In this document: piece by piece, positions 1 to 11,000 of the stretch | How positions within the stretch are numbered: the first letter of the stretch is position 1 | How the letters are laid out: the number at the start of each line of letters is the position of its first letter | From: Saccoglossus kowalevskii | Lineage: Eukaryota > Hemichordata > Enteropneusta > Harrimaniidae | Assembly: GCF_000003605.2 (NCBI RefSeq) | Contig: NW_003151276.1 | Coordinates: forward strand, 1-20,810 | DNA length: 20,810 bases | Direction of reading: 5' to 3' | The notes under the pieces: generated by a model | What the model was told of the DNA's origin: nothing | Databases searched by the model: none | Seen by the model: the letters and a program-made list of their open reading frames with translations, nothing else | Made by a program: the position numbers and the translations under genes

Positions 1-146
1 TCATCTCAAGGTACATATACACCAAGTATTAAAGCAATAAGTTTTCAAAAAGAAGTCAAAAAATTAAAAAGTTGACACAGACGGCGGACGCCGACAGACA
101 ATCACTCATATGATAATCTCCACTCGACAAAGACGACAGCGGAGCT
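1..146 (+). mobile_element. 3' end of a HINE/Helentron-like element (left part off the window)
   Basis: The sequence matches the last ~150 bases of the intact copy that ends near 8086. Shared blocks are ctcaaggtacatatacacca, the aaaagaagtc segment, the gacgg-rich tract, and caatcactcatatgataa. It then has the terminal arm AGCGGAGCT at 138-146 followed by TAAAA. The upstream hairpin arm has decayed from AGCTCCGCT to ATCTCCACT, so the stem is broken and this copy is older than the one at 7091. The orientation is the same. Confidence 0.65.
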
Positions 147-2959
147 TAAAAGAAGTATGTTTCAATCAGAAATTGTGGACACTGATTTTATTATTCCCAT
201 TTTTATATCATTCTTGTTAAAATATTTAAAGAGTCTGAGATAAAATGAAAAACACAGATAGTGTATTCTTACTGTATAAATATTTCAGTATAAAATTTAA
301 ATAGTGAGTAGAGCGAGTCTTGTTAGCAAAACAAATCAATTTATCTCAAGGTTACCTTAAATTCCCCAGACGTACAACATGTACTGTAAACTTAGCTGAC
401 TCATAAATATATGTGTATACGATGTCTGTCATTTCATTCAATCAAACAATTTGAAAAAAAAAATTAACAGTCAAATTTTATCAAGAATATATAAAATACT
501 ATCTAGAGAACTGCAGATAAAATACAAGTGTCACTAAAGACGGCTCTAGTGAAATTACATACACCAAGTCTAAAACAAAGAAGCAACTGATTTGCCAAAA
601 AATCGAAACTGAAAAAATACTGTTTTCAAGATTATGCTACAAACAAATGATATTAATGGTGGAAATGAAAAAAAATTGAGTGAAGTACAATATTATCAAC
701 ATTCCATGATAGCACACATATTTAAAAAAATAAAATCCTGTGATGCAAAATTTAGTTATTTGTAAATCTGTTGTTAGAAAAAATTGCATTCTCTGCTTGA
801 TTAGACAATCAAGCTCACAAACTAAAAGGCCATTGTCGATACAAAGGCTGAAAAAAATGCAGTATAGAAATCACAAACCTGAGAGACATTACTAACAATA
901 CACACAGAGCAGCGACAGATGAAACAAAGAAACAATCCATACGATTCCATAATGATGCTCATTTCCATCAAAACCACACTGAATAACAGTCACAGGAAAA
1001 AAAAATCACTGGAAAATCACCAGGGAGAAAACGAAACAAGCAACTACTGCAGGAGAAAGACTAGGATAAAGAGACACAGCAAATGATATACCCGTAACCA
1101 CCTTTTCATAAAATATGAAACACCTGATTATCAAAGCCTAATGAAATGTATCCATTAGTCAAATTTGCCAATCTTTTAATAATTACTTTAATATCAAATG
1201 ATGGTAGATTTCATAATTTATATTATGCATTAAGCTTCAGTGACGAAAAGCATAATGTTATGTTCATATACCTACCTTAGACTGTGTACAGAATGCGTCT
1301 TTATCCACTCACTGTTGACAGCCTTTTATATTATACGAAAGATAAAACCGAAGGAGTTTCTTACATGCAGCAAGTTTTTAATCTTACGTACCGTTTCTGA
1401 TTTGATTAGTTTTAATTTGATTATTTTGATTGGAAACTCCTGTTCAGAAAAGAGTAAGAACCAATCCTAGCACATGGTACTCTGCATTCCAATGATAACC
1501 ATCCAACAGACTAGCGAGTTACCATGACGACTGGAAATCCCAAGACACTATTATTTCTCAGACTTTGCAAATAAATCTGTGTCTCAGCGAATAACACATG
1601 CAAAGCACTGCAATGTACAAATCAAATTTAAATTTAAAAAGCGATGCGTTGAATGAGAAAGGACAGTTTTGTTACTCTCAGCAACGCGTCTAAATTCATT
1701 TTTATGTTGGACTTCAGTTCTAACCTCCCCAGGGGAAACATTTCCATCAAATTCTCAATCCTGATTTAATATTTTACAAGCAAGGCTTTTAAGTATCTGT
1801 CATAATGCCGCTTTGAGTAAAAAACATGCACTGTTCTGAACAATAGATTAGTGAGGATTTAACAAATGAGTAAATATATCACGAAACAAATGAATGCAAC
1901 AACCTTATAATGAGTACAGATACAAACCCATTATAATCTGACTGCTAATGAGAGAAGAAGTTGTCTATTTTTTTTAGTCCCTGTATAAATCACAGCATTG
2001 ACCACCCCTTTGTTATAATGAAACATTCCGCATCATTTGATATCCAATAAGAGAGGATATATTATAATGATTGCAGCCTGGCAGGCAGACGTATGCTAAT
2101 GACTCTTCAATCAGACAGAAGTGCATATGCTAATCAGGTTTCTGCTTCGCCCACAGATCAATACAAGAACCCAGCCTAGATTTCAGCGGTAATGAACATG
2201 TCGGTACAGGTAATCTAGATTTGGATTTTTAACAAAAATACTGATATTATTACAGATTGTTGTATTTTTCAACCCTCAAGTCTTTTTTTAACTGCAGGCA
2301 ACCCTTCAAAATATATACATGTTAAATATGTACATTTTAATTGCTTATATCACAAGAAAGTCATTTGCATGAAAATAGAAATTAAAATAATTATATACCC
2401 TTAATAATCAGTTATAATTATATGGATTCCCCTAAAAAGCAATGGTACCAATAAACTTTTTATTTTAAAATAAGAATCATATGTATAGGAAGACAACCAC
2501 GATAATTATACTTTTAAATGAAAAACTTTTAAGTGTTCTCATTAACATATACAATGTATATTAATAAGTTATCTCTGAGTTGGCATATTCAAGTGCAAGT
2601 TCAGGAATAATGACAAATGTAATCTAGAAATAGAAAATAATGTTCAGTTTTAATTAGGTATAGTGTATTTAAAAATTTTGGCAAATAAACTTCTCTTGAA
2701 CCAAATCACCCTCCATTTCTGCAACATCTCTGTAAAATTTGTCAGAAAAAGTAAACTATTAAATTATAAATGGAAGACAGACATCACAAGTAGTCTAGCT
2801 ATCAGCACAATGCTGTCTAAAGAAGTTGAAAATAAACTAAATTTACTTCTCTTGTAATATGTGCAATTTTCTAAGTTTTTTGAATAATTCATGATTTTCA
2901 GCTAATAAGACCTAAGAGACCCAGATCAGTATCATGAGATTCATAAATTTACATCATAA
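147..2959. other. AT-rich stretch, no gene seen
   Basis: Short frames at 1240-1470 and 2663-2857 have no recognisable content or splice support. The only local pattern is a pair of ATGCTAAT octamer-like sites at 2093 and 2127, with a perfect ATTTGCAT octamer near 2362. Otherwise it is simple AT-rich sequence. Confidence 0.5.
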
Positions 2960-3398
2960 ACAAGCAGCCTGTCGGCTGAGATAGCTCCGCTGTTAGCAAT
3001 ACACATTGTATCGAAGCAATCGAACTTGCTGTTTTCAACAAGAATTCAAAAATATCACTTTTCACCAAAATTCATCAAAATTAGATAATTGAAGATATTA
3101 CCACGAAACAAATCTGAGAGCGGTCCACATGTAGTACATATATGTATAATATCAAAGCAATTGGATTTGAGGTTTTTAACAAGAAAGTGAAAATATCATT
3201 TTTTACCAAAAATAAGAAAAATATTCATCAAAATTAATGAATTGAAGATATCATCATGAAATGAACAAATCTGAGAGAGGTCCACATTTAGTACCTATAT
3301 ATGTAATATCAAAGCAATTGGACTTAAGTTTTTTAACAAGAAGTCGAAAATAACACTTTTTACCAAAAATGACAAAAATAATCATCAAAATTAGACAA

Positions 3399-3402
3399 TT
3401 AA
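3399..3402. repeat. TTAA target-site duplication, left copy
   Basis: TTAA directly before the AGTGCCTGTG terminus. Its partner is at 5426-5429. The host sequence reads ...acaa-TTAA-agatatcatcacg across the empty site, matching the array unit at 7424-7445. Confidence 0.75.
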
Positions 3403-3705
3403 AGTGCCTGTGCAATGCCCACCCTCACGTTTCCCATTTTAGATCTGTGCCCCACTGAAATGGGCAGTTATTGATTTTTTTGCTGAAAATGATTACTTGT
3501 ATCCAAGTAAATTTGGGATATTTCTCGTGTTGTAGCCACGCCCACCTATCCTGAAATGGTCAATTGTTTCCGGATTTCAGACTCTCGCCGAAAGTGCGCC
3601 ACCAAATGACAAAATGTGAGGAAGTCATACCCCTGAGGCCAAAATAACACTGGTCATTCAGTAAACTTTTAAACGATATACACTTTTCGGTCTATTTTAT
3701 TTTTT

Positions 3706-3720
3706 TTGAGAGAGAGAGAG
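3706..3720. repeat. (GA)n microsatellite
   Basis: A short pure GA run inside the Kolobok-like element, just upstream of the THAP-like relic. Confidence 0.8.
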
Positions 3721-3728
3721 TTTTTAGA

Positions 3729-4019
3729 TGTTGTGTTGTGGGCAGTTGCAGTGAAACGATAATCATAGTGTAAGTATTCACACGTTTCTAATTGATCCGA
3801 AGGTGCGACATCAGTGGACGAAAGCCACTTAACCTCAGATCCTTTTTTCTTTGGAAAAACTGTCCTCGTCCATGAAAACAAAAACAAACTAGGTTTAAAG
3901 AGAAACGCCGACAACGTAAACCTGGCGCAACACTTTTGAAAGAAATAGATTTCAGACCAGCCCATGATCACCGAGGCGGATTTCAGAAGAGAGAGAGACG
4001 TCCCGTTCCGCAAGTGTTT
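3729..4019 (+). pseudogene. Frameshifted THAP-like zinc-finger relic inside the Kolobok-like element
   Basis: THAP domains are C2CH zinc fingers of ~80-90 residues that bind transposon ends. Four blocks appear here in THAP order over 97 codons. RCCVVGSC (from 3726) has the Cys-x4-Cys pair. IHTFLIDPKVRHQWTKAT (3776-3829) resembles the F-H-x-F-P-x-D-P-x-x-x-x-x-W-x-x-x core. NLAQHF (3919-3936) sits where the family has C-x2-H-F, with the cysteine lost. RRPVPQVF (3996-4019) resembles the closing A-V-P-T-x-F. The blocks lie in three different frames with stops between them, so the gene is dead. The match is by eye from a remembered consensus. The 117-codon minus-strand frame over the same bases shows no such pattern. 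Confidence 0.4.
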
Positions 4020-4288
4020 CAAATGAGTTGACTTTTTTTGCGATTCTGATTATCATTTTATAAGAGACCATTTAGTCCCTGTTAAGTAAAAGGTAGCAAT
4101 AATTTTAATAGTGACATGAAAACGAAGCGTCGAACAAACAGGAAATTACACAGCCCTTACACACTGCTTATTGTTTTCATTTTCGAAAGCTAAAAGTTTC
4201 TGAATTGTTTGGTGATTGGTGTTGAATGTCGAATTCACACCTCTGTTCTTTTTTTTACCTCCATGCTTGCAGCTTGATCTGCATAATA

Positions 4289-4496
4289 CTGTGGAATACT
4301 TTATTTTCGCTGGAATTAATTTTTGCTGAAAAGACTTTTGGGGCATTTTGTATGGAATTTATTTTCACTGATTTTTGATGAGTTTAATGTGAAATATAGG
4401 AAAAAAAGTATATTCCCTGGATTTTATTTTCACGGAATCATCCCTTCAGCGAAAATAGCGAAAATAAATTCCAAGGGAAAATAAAGTATTCTACAG
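4289..4496. mobile_element. 208-bp palindromic MITE, copy 1 (TA target duplication)
   Basis: It begins CTGTGGAATACTTTATTTTC and ends with the complement of CTGTAGAATACTTTATTTTC, with TA on both sides (4287-4288, 4497-4498). It has the same length as copy 2 at 18479, and by eye I count about nine differences, roughly 96% identity. TA duplication and a non-coding palindromic body fit a Tc1/mariner-type MITE. It sits inside the Kolobok-like element, so it inserted after it. Several CpGs kept in copy 2 (TTTTCGC arms) are lost here. Confidence 0.75.
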
Positions 4497-5425
4497 TAAT
4501 TTATGAAATAAGAGTCCGGGCTTGGTCAATGTGTTTCCAGCAAAAAAAGTTTTAATATGATGTTATAATTATGACAATCACGCCATGGATCACGCTAACT
4601 CGAATCCACTCTGAATTTATCTGTATGTGTGTCGATCTCGATTATTTTTGTTATCCAATTTAACACCGCTTTTAACGCACTTGCCTCTCGTCGTGACCCG
4701 ACATGTTCACCTATTTCAACAAAATGTCAATTTATTTCCACGCGGCTGTCATTTATTTAGTAACTGTGATTTGTCGTTTTTTTAATTATTTAATTATTTT
4801 ATAGCGATCACTATATAGTCCGATGTTTAGAATGTCAAAATATGTTTTCTTTTATTTTAATTTTGAAAGTTTTACTCAGACGATTGATGAAATAAAACAG
4901 TGTAGTGACGTGTCTAGTAACCTGCTAAATAACAAGATAATTCCGACGTCAAATTCTATTTTGTCCAGCGACAGTGTACAAATGTGCGCCGGTGTCGGTG
5001 ACTATCACGGTGACCAGCTACACCAGAATGGACATATTCTGCATCTAACTCAACCCCATGCAACAAAAATTAATACTATGTGTTCATTATGGTCCATTTT
5101 TCCTCGACGAACAAGTACACAAGTGACAATTTAGTCAAAGACGAGAAAACTGTACAAGAAATTTTCCTTATTTACACATATAGGCAATGCAAGCTGCCAT
5201 GCGACTTCCCCTTCTGACGTCACAAGAGGAATTTCTGTACGCAAATGATAAGCTAATGAGGAGCCTCGTTTTAAAATACACAAAAATAAAGTTGCCGTAG
5301 ACTGACTTTAAAACACATTTTTTCACTTAAAAAAATAATTTATGCTTAGCAACATAAAAATTAATAATATTTATCTATCAATGGATAATTTTAGGTGTGA
5401 AAATAGCAGCCATTTCACAGGCACT

Positions 5426-5429
5426 TTAA
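5426..5429. repeat. TTAA target-site duplication, right copy
   Basis: TTAA directly after the CACAGGCACT terminus; partner of 3399-3402. Confidence 0.75.
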
Positions 5430-5722
5430 AGATATCATCACGAAATGAACAAATCTGAGAGAGATCCACATGCACTGTAGTATCTAGACATGTAATACAT
5501 GTATCAAAGCAATATGACTTGCGGTTTTTAACAAGAAGTCAAAAATATCGCTTTTTACCAAAAATGACAAAAATATTCACCAAAAATAGAGAATTTGAGA
5601 TTTTGACATTTTGACATGAAATGAACAAATTTGAGAAAGAACTATCCAAGGTACTTGCATATCAAATTTGAAAACATTCTGACTTGTGGTTTCGAAAAAG
5701 AAGTTGAAATTGTAAAGTTGAC

Positions 5723-7090
5723 GTTGAAAGTTTTTTTTTAAGTAGCTGGTTATAAAAATGAATTAGGGACATTTCATCAAATTCCAGTTCGCAATATTGT
5801 TATGAAGGATTTTGTAATTCTAACTAGTGTTATGTAAATTACTTTGCAGCGTACTAACACTGAAGTATCCCAGGTAACCATTGCATAAATTGTGTACAAA
5901 CAGCAGTCAATAATATGTGTATATTCACTATAAAAAAGAAACAGTTTGGTCCAAGCCAACTTAATATTTAGCTACCTTTTAGCTGGCTTAAAGTTAACCT
6001 ATCTTGCCTTTAAAACAGCCGCAGAGTACCGTAATCTCTCAAAATATGTTTCATATTAGTAACTTATTTATGGCGATCACACTCGCTTTAAAAATTTGTC
6101 GTTTTATGAAAAGGCAAAGCCATGTATGCATGCAAAGCCATGTACATGTATGTGTATAAACCACTTGTATATATTATAGAGTGAAAACAAAAATTAAATA
6201 CTATTTGTCATTGTGTTTGCAGTATGACCTCCGAGTTATGACTGACATTCATGTAATCTATTTGCAGCAATTGTACAGTCTGATAGAACCAACGGTGGGA
6301 ATATTGATGATTACCTGTTTAGAATTGAACAATTAGTCATATACATTGTACCTCCTTAACTTGTATTTATACAATAACCACTTCACCTGCAACTCATTTG
6401 CATTCTCAAACGATGTACATCATAAACATAATTTTATATTAATTGACATATATTCTGAAAACCAGGTGATAGCAATGACTTCATCTTCCTGTTGCATTCA
6501 AGATAACAATGGTCATAATGAGTTGACAGGAAGTAACCTTATCTTCAAGACATAGTGGCTCACTTGGCTCAGATTACAGACCAAAAAAACACCTCATTAA
6601 AAACTCTAGCCATTCTTCTCCAAGCACTAACTTCTCTGATGCAGAACAAAGAGGCAAGATGTTGCCAGGCAACAAATTTAATACATCTAAAGGATGAAGA
6701 ACATTTAATCCTAGCATTTGGAAGACATCCGAGCTGTGACAGAAAGGAATATCTCTATAAATAGCATCCACCCATGAAGACCTCAACAGGGCTTGGGTTT
6801 TTATTTGTAGGTGTTGGAATATACAATTTTTTTTGGAAAATCCAGACCATCCATGCATGAATGAAGAAGTAGAACCTTTAAATAAGTATATTAGATCACA
6901 TGATCCTATTGTTTTTATGACCAACAATTAAAACTGTTCGTTTTAATGTTGGATGTTATAGCACATACAAGTACATCTAAACTGAAATACATATCAGAAC
7001 ACAGCAACAAAATAATGAAAGGAGAATTCATCATTGTATTCTGAATGGTTACTAACATTTTTTTGGATGGTTTCCAGCTTTGAAAAAAAA
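5723..7090. other. Spacer between two HINE-like copies
   Basis: Apart from the relic at 6527-6931 it holds only an 18-bp-period duplicate of gcaaagccatgta (6114-6126 and 6132-6144), and another possible acceptor-bounded open stretch after tttgcag at 6221 and 6267 (AIVQSDRTNGGNIDDYLFRI in one frame) too short to assign. No promoter or RNA gene is seen. Confidence 0.4.
6527..6931 (+). pseudogene. Unidentified coding-like relic with in-frame stops
   Basis: One plus-strand frame reads as protein-like text over ~135 codons: a Ser-rich part (SSHSSPSTNFSDAEQRGKM), then KFNTSKG-stop-RTFNPSIWKTSEL-stop-QKGISL-stop-IASTHEDLNRAWVFICR, and finally NIQFFLENPDHPCMNEEVEP to a TAA at 6929. Internal stops are TGA 6695, TGA 6737 and TAA 6758. 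Both TGAs could come from CGA by CpG decay. A possible acceptor (gttgacag) precedes it. I do not recognise the family. The complementary strand has an unbroken 117-codon frame (6574-6927) that begins with Met. One of the two is a shadow, and both could be chance. Confidence 0.25.
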
Positions 7091-7149
7091 ACAAGCAGCC
7101 TGTCGGCTGAGATAGCTCCGCTGTTAGCAATGCACATTGCAATTAAAGA

Positions 7150-7990
7150 ACAGAAGATATCATTAGAAAATGAACAATATGTATAGTATCAAAGCAACAG
7201 GACTTGCTGTTTTCAACAAGGATTCAAAAATACCACTTTTCACCAAAAATAATCATCAAAATTAGATAATTGAAGATATCATTACAAAATAAAAAAAATC
7301 AGGGAGAGGTCCACATGTAGTACCTATATATGTAATATAAAAGCAATCAGACTGGCGGTTTTCAAAAAGAAGTCAAAAATATCACTTTTTACCAAAAATT
7401 AGAAAAAATATTCACCAAAATTAGAGAATTAAAGATATCATCATGAAATGAACAAATCTGAGAGAGGTCCACATGTAGTACCTATATATGTAATTCAATG
7501 CAATCAGACTTGCGGTTTTTAACGAGAAGTCGAAAATATCACTTTTTAACAAAAATGACAAAAATATTCACCAAAATTAGAGAATTAAGATATTATCACG
7601 AAATGAACAAATCTGAAAAAGGTCCACATGTAGTACTTATATAAGTAATATCAAAGCAATCAGACTTGCGGTTTTTAACGAGAAGTCGAAAATATCACTT
7701 TTTACCAAAAATGACAAAAATATTCATCAAAATTAGAGAATTGAAGATATCATAACGAAATGAACAAATCTGAGAGAGGTGCACATGTAGTATCTATATA
7801 TGTAATTCAATGCAATAGGACTTGCGGTTTTCAACAAGAAGTTGAAAATATCACTTTTTACCAAAAATGACAAAAATATTCACCAAAATTAGAGAATTGA
7901 AGATATCATAATGAAATGAACAAATCTAAGAGAGGTCTACCCAAGGTACATATACACCAAGTATCAAAGCATTCAGGCTTGTAGTTTTCA
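7150..7990 (+). repeat. ~157-bp tandem array forming the core of the HINE-like element
   Basis: The 'acttgcggttttcaac' anchor recurs near 7203, 7350, 7508, 7664, 7820 and 7977, giving spacings of about 147, 158, 156, 156 and 157. Other shared blocks are gaacaaatctgagagaggtc, cacatgtagtacctatatat and actttttaccaaaaatgaca. The first unit is shorter because it lacks the ggtccacatgtag segment. The middle units are most alike, as expected if the array grew by unequal exchange or replication slippage. Confidence 0.8.
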
Positions 7991-8051
7991 AGAAGAAGTC
8001 GAAAAAGTAAAACATTGACACGGACGACGACGGACAATCACTCATATGATA

Positions 8052-8082
8052 AGCTCCGCTCGACAAAGTCAACAGCGGAGCT
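8052..8082 (+). other. 3'-terminal hairpin of the HINE-like element
   Basis: Nine-base perfect stem AGCTCCGCT/AGCGGAGCT with a 13-base loop, followed at once by TAAAAAA. Rolling-circle Helitron-type elements use a hairpin near the 3' end as a termination signal. Here the hairpin is terminal, more like Helentrons than classic Helitrons. Confidence 0.6.
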
Positions 8083-8086
8083 AAAA

Positions 8087-11000
8087 AATTTGATAATTAT
8101 ATAATTAAACGTAGTCATTGCATTTCAATTTCTTGTTTGTCCTCAGTCTGAATTCCTTCGTATAATTCTGATTAACTAATGCCATAAACTTGGATAACTC
8201 AAATTTTAGTAAATATATCGGTAACTTGTTTACTTTTACCAAACTACTAAATAATGATAAAATTTCAAAATTGGTTTATCGGATACATCTCATGATCTGA
8301 TTACAGAGATCAGCATCATTTCCTTAAATAGCCAGTTCAAAATGGTCGTCACAAATACTTTATCAAAACATCATCATCAAATAATGTACAATGTACGCAA
8401 TTTATCAATTTGATATTTTTATAATGCATCGCAAGATGAATCTTGAGAATTTTAAAACTTTGACTTTTCTTCACAAATTGTACATGTAGATAATTATTTG
8501 GTTTGTCAGACATGCATCACTAATGGTGTCAATAAAGCACAATTTTCATTGTATGCATAATCTTTTAGATTCATCAAATTTCAATTATAGAGTGCATGTA
8601 TTTCTAATATAAAAAATACAGTATAAATTTAAACCAAGTTTTTTTTCTTCTTACTATTAAAGCCAGCTATCGATTTCTCTGCATCTAATTAATCACAAAA
8701 TCATCTACTTTATCTATTGTTTTTAAAAATTTTTTGTAATAATTTTTTTGAGAAATCCTTTTTGTGCTTGGCAACGGTGTCAGACATTGAATGTCGTTGT
8801 TGTCTCTACTGCCCATTTTTGCGCAAATTGTGAAAGCGAGAGCTGATATATATAGCGCACATCGCCAAGAAAACCACATGTTTGGCCATTAATAATTTCA
8901 TGGCGTTAACCAATCAAAGACAAGCAATTATGGACCTTATTCAAGGTTCCTCCAAACTCCAAGTTTTTAGTTAATGAACGACTTTTGACTAGAGGATTTG
9001 GCCTTCCAGGGATCATCCCCTGAGCCATCCATGATTTGTTGCTAGTGTCATAAATTCATTCAAACCATAAATTTTATTTTTTCAGATTTTGGGGTTCTCA
9101 CAGACCTATAAATTTCTGATTTTAATTAAGTATGATTGTTTGTGAATTTAGGATGCGTAAACTCAGATATTATACAAAGTTATTATAAACAGTAAATCAT
9201 TTGAATGAAATTTAAGAATACTAATCTATGACCTGAAATAAACAAGTAACAATCAAACATGACAATACAATACCCATTTGGAAGGATATTCCTAGAATTT
9301 GTCAAATTTCAAACTTTTTCAAGATATGAAATTAATTTAAGATACGTTCAATACTTAATACCCTGGATTTACATCTTTTCATTTAAAAAAAGTTTTCAAA
9401 AATGTTATTTTCTGATTTAACTGTATTTGCGAACTGAGTTGTAAATAATATCAATTCATAACTACAGTCTAATATTTCTAGCTTGTATGAAAAATTCAGT
9501 TGTTTATAACAACATATTTTAATATTAATTTTTATATTTTTCGATTGGTTATTATATTTATATCTCATATTTTGTGAAGAACTTTATAATAAACATCCTT
9601 GATTTTAGTTATGACATAATTATATGATATCAAAATTTATACCAAAAAATATGCCATAAGAAAAATAAATAAATAAATGTATGCATAGACATTTGAGGGG
9701 AGGGGGTGTCTGAAATTGAACTTGATGAAAAGTCTATATATTGGGCAAGGTGTTCGCAACCTGAAATCACATCACAGAATCACTGACAGTCTACCAGGTA
9801 TTCTCGAAAGAAGATAAAGATCTCTACATGTAGACTTCCATGAAAAAACCCCAGGCACAACAATTACAACAATAAAGAGATGCATCTACATTGTTTGAAT
9901 TTACAACAACAAAAAATTCACAGAATTTCATTTTGTGCCTATTAATATTTTTTGATTAATCAATTGCCATAAATTGCCAGCCACATTTATAATATCAGAA
10001 TAAACCAAACAGCGATCTTTTATTATGCCCAATAAAATTTGATGGAACGTCTGGCTAGTGAATGCAGGAGACAGTAAACTTAAAAACTTTAAAATTCAGA
10101 ATACAAATTACGTCATGGTTGGATCTACTTTTTTTATTAACATGTAGTAATATATATTTTCATAATAATAAACTAATTAACATATAATCATAAAGCTATG
10201 TGAATTACAATAGGATTGTCCAAGCCAGAGTATTTCACCGAGAATCCAAACAGGTAAAATATCTTAGAATAGATTTTATTTTTATTCCTACAATTTATGT
10301 GTCAACCTAAGATATATAGCTATGTGAGATCGTGCATTATGTGTGAAATCAAACAAAAAAAACACACAAACAAAGGTCATAATCTCGGAACATTGTGTCA
10401 AATGTAAAAATATTTTGATAGTATTTCTACAATTGATATGCTGTACACATTTGATGATGAGCAATTTTGATGAAGTAAGGGTATCACAACATAATATTCC
10501 CTTCTTCAAAGATCAGCATTCCAACATTCCGAGCTTTAAAAAAAGAAATTTAAATTAAAATCAAATTGTTTTATTTTTGTAGTTAAAGTTCGGTTCAGTC
10601 CATGCCATTCATGCACTTTGTGAGATCTCATAGTGAGTGGAAAAACGTCTATTAACATGTGCTTTTTCACAATCAAAAGCTGCTACATTTATAAAAGAGT
10701 TCCCACTAAAGAGTCCTAACAGTAAAAAACAAAATTTACTTGCACATTGTTGTAATTTACAAACTTAACATATACAAATATTTCGTACAAATACGTATTT
10801 GCAACTGAGCCTTTGAGATATTCTGACAATAACCTCATAATAATTAATGTACAGTAAACAAAAAAATAATTAAATGATAGAAATATAAATTCATAAAATT
10901 ATCATATGACTATACAATTTATTCTCAGAACTAACTATTTAATTAATTCATATTTATGTTTATATACATCTCCATGGATGCAACAATTTTTTTCCACACA

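Larger units (their letters stand above)
3403..5425 (+). mobile_element. Kolobok-like DNA transposon remnant with TTAA target duplication
   Basis: The element is 2,023 bp. Its ends are AGTGCCTGTGCAATG at the left and the reverse complement of AGTGCCTGTGAAATG at the right, so 14 of 15 terminal bases match. TTAA flanks both sides (3399-3402, 5426-5429). Removing the element and one TTAA restores an uninterrupted unit of the host tandem array, which proves the boundaries. TTAA duplication is shared by piggyBac and Kolobok. A broken THAP-like segment at 3729-4019 favours Kolobok, whose transposases carry THAP domains. Everything else inside is degenerate, so it is a dead or non-autonomous copy. 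Orientation follows the THAP relic. Confidence 0.7.
2960..5722 (+). mobile_element. HINE/Helentron-like element, 3'-truncated, split by a TTAA element
   Basis: The 5' end (acaagcagcctgtcggctga, then AGCTCCGCTGTT) is identical to the copy at 7091 over ~40 bases. It is followed by ~157-bp tandem units anchored on the 'gacttgcggtttttaac' block near 3024, 3165 and 3322. The array is then interrupted at 3403-5425. It resumes at 5426 with anchors near 5517 and 5680, and ends near 5722 in the aagttgacg tract. The last ~60 bases of the family, including the AGCGGAGCT hairpin, are absent. Without the insertion it is ~740 bp. No protein-coding capacity is seen. Confidence 0.65.
7091..8086 (+). mobile_element. 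HINE/Helentron-like element, structurally complete
   Basis: Non-coding, ~1.0 kb. 5' end: acaagcagcctgtcggctga, with an AGCC/GGCT mini-stem, then the subterminal repeat AGCTCCGCTGTT (7114-7125). Core: five to six tandem units of ~157 bp. 3' end: a hairpin with AGCTCCGCT (8052-8060) and AGCGGAGCT (8074-8082), whose outer arm is part of AACAGCGGAGCT, the exact complement of the 5' subterminal repeat, followed by CTAA. Subterminal inverted repeats, a ~150-bp satellite-like core and a 3' hairpin are the diagnostic layout of HINEs, the non-autonomous Helentrons (DINE-1 in flies and the pearl elements of oysters are related designs). No transposase is present, so mobility depended on an element elsewhere. 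Confidence 0.65.

Noticed and set aside
3669-4022. 117-codon minus-strand frame over the THAP-like relic
   Set aside because: The plus strand explains the region better, and the minus frame shows no domain pattern.
4146-4346. Minus-strand frame over the MITE edge
   Set aside because: It runs through the MITE terminal repeat; the same happens in copy 2 (18340-18571, both strands).
4823-5131. 103-codon plus-strand frame in the Kolobok-like element
   Set aside because: No recognisable domain and no link to the THAP relic; kept only as possible degenerate internal sequence of the element.
7150-7990. Regular repeats that might suggest a CRISPR array
   Set aside because: Units are ~157 bp and similar along their whole length, with no short repeat/unique spacer alternation; the host is an animal genome.
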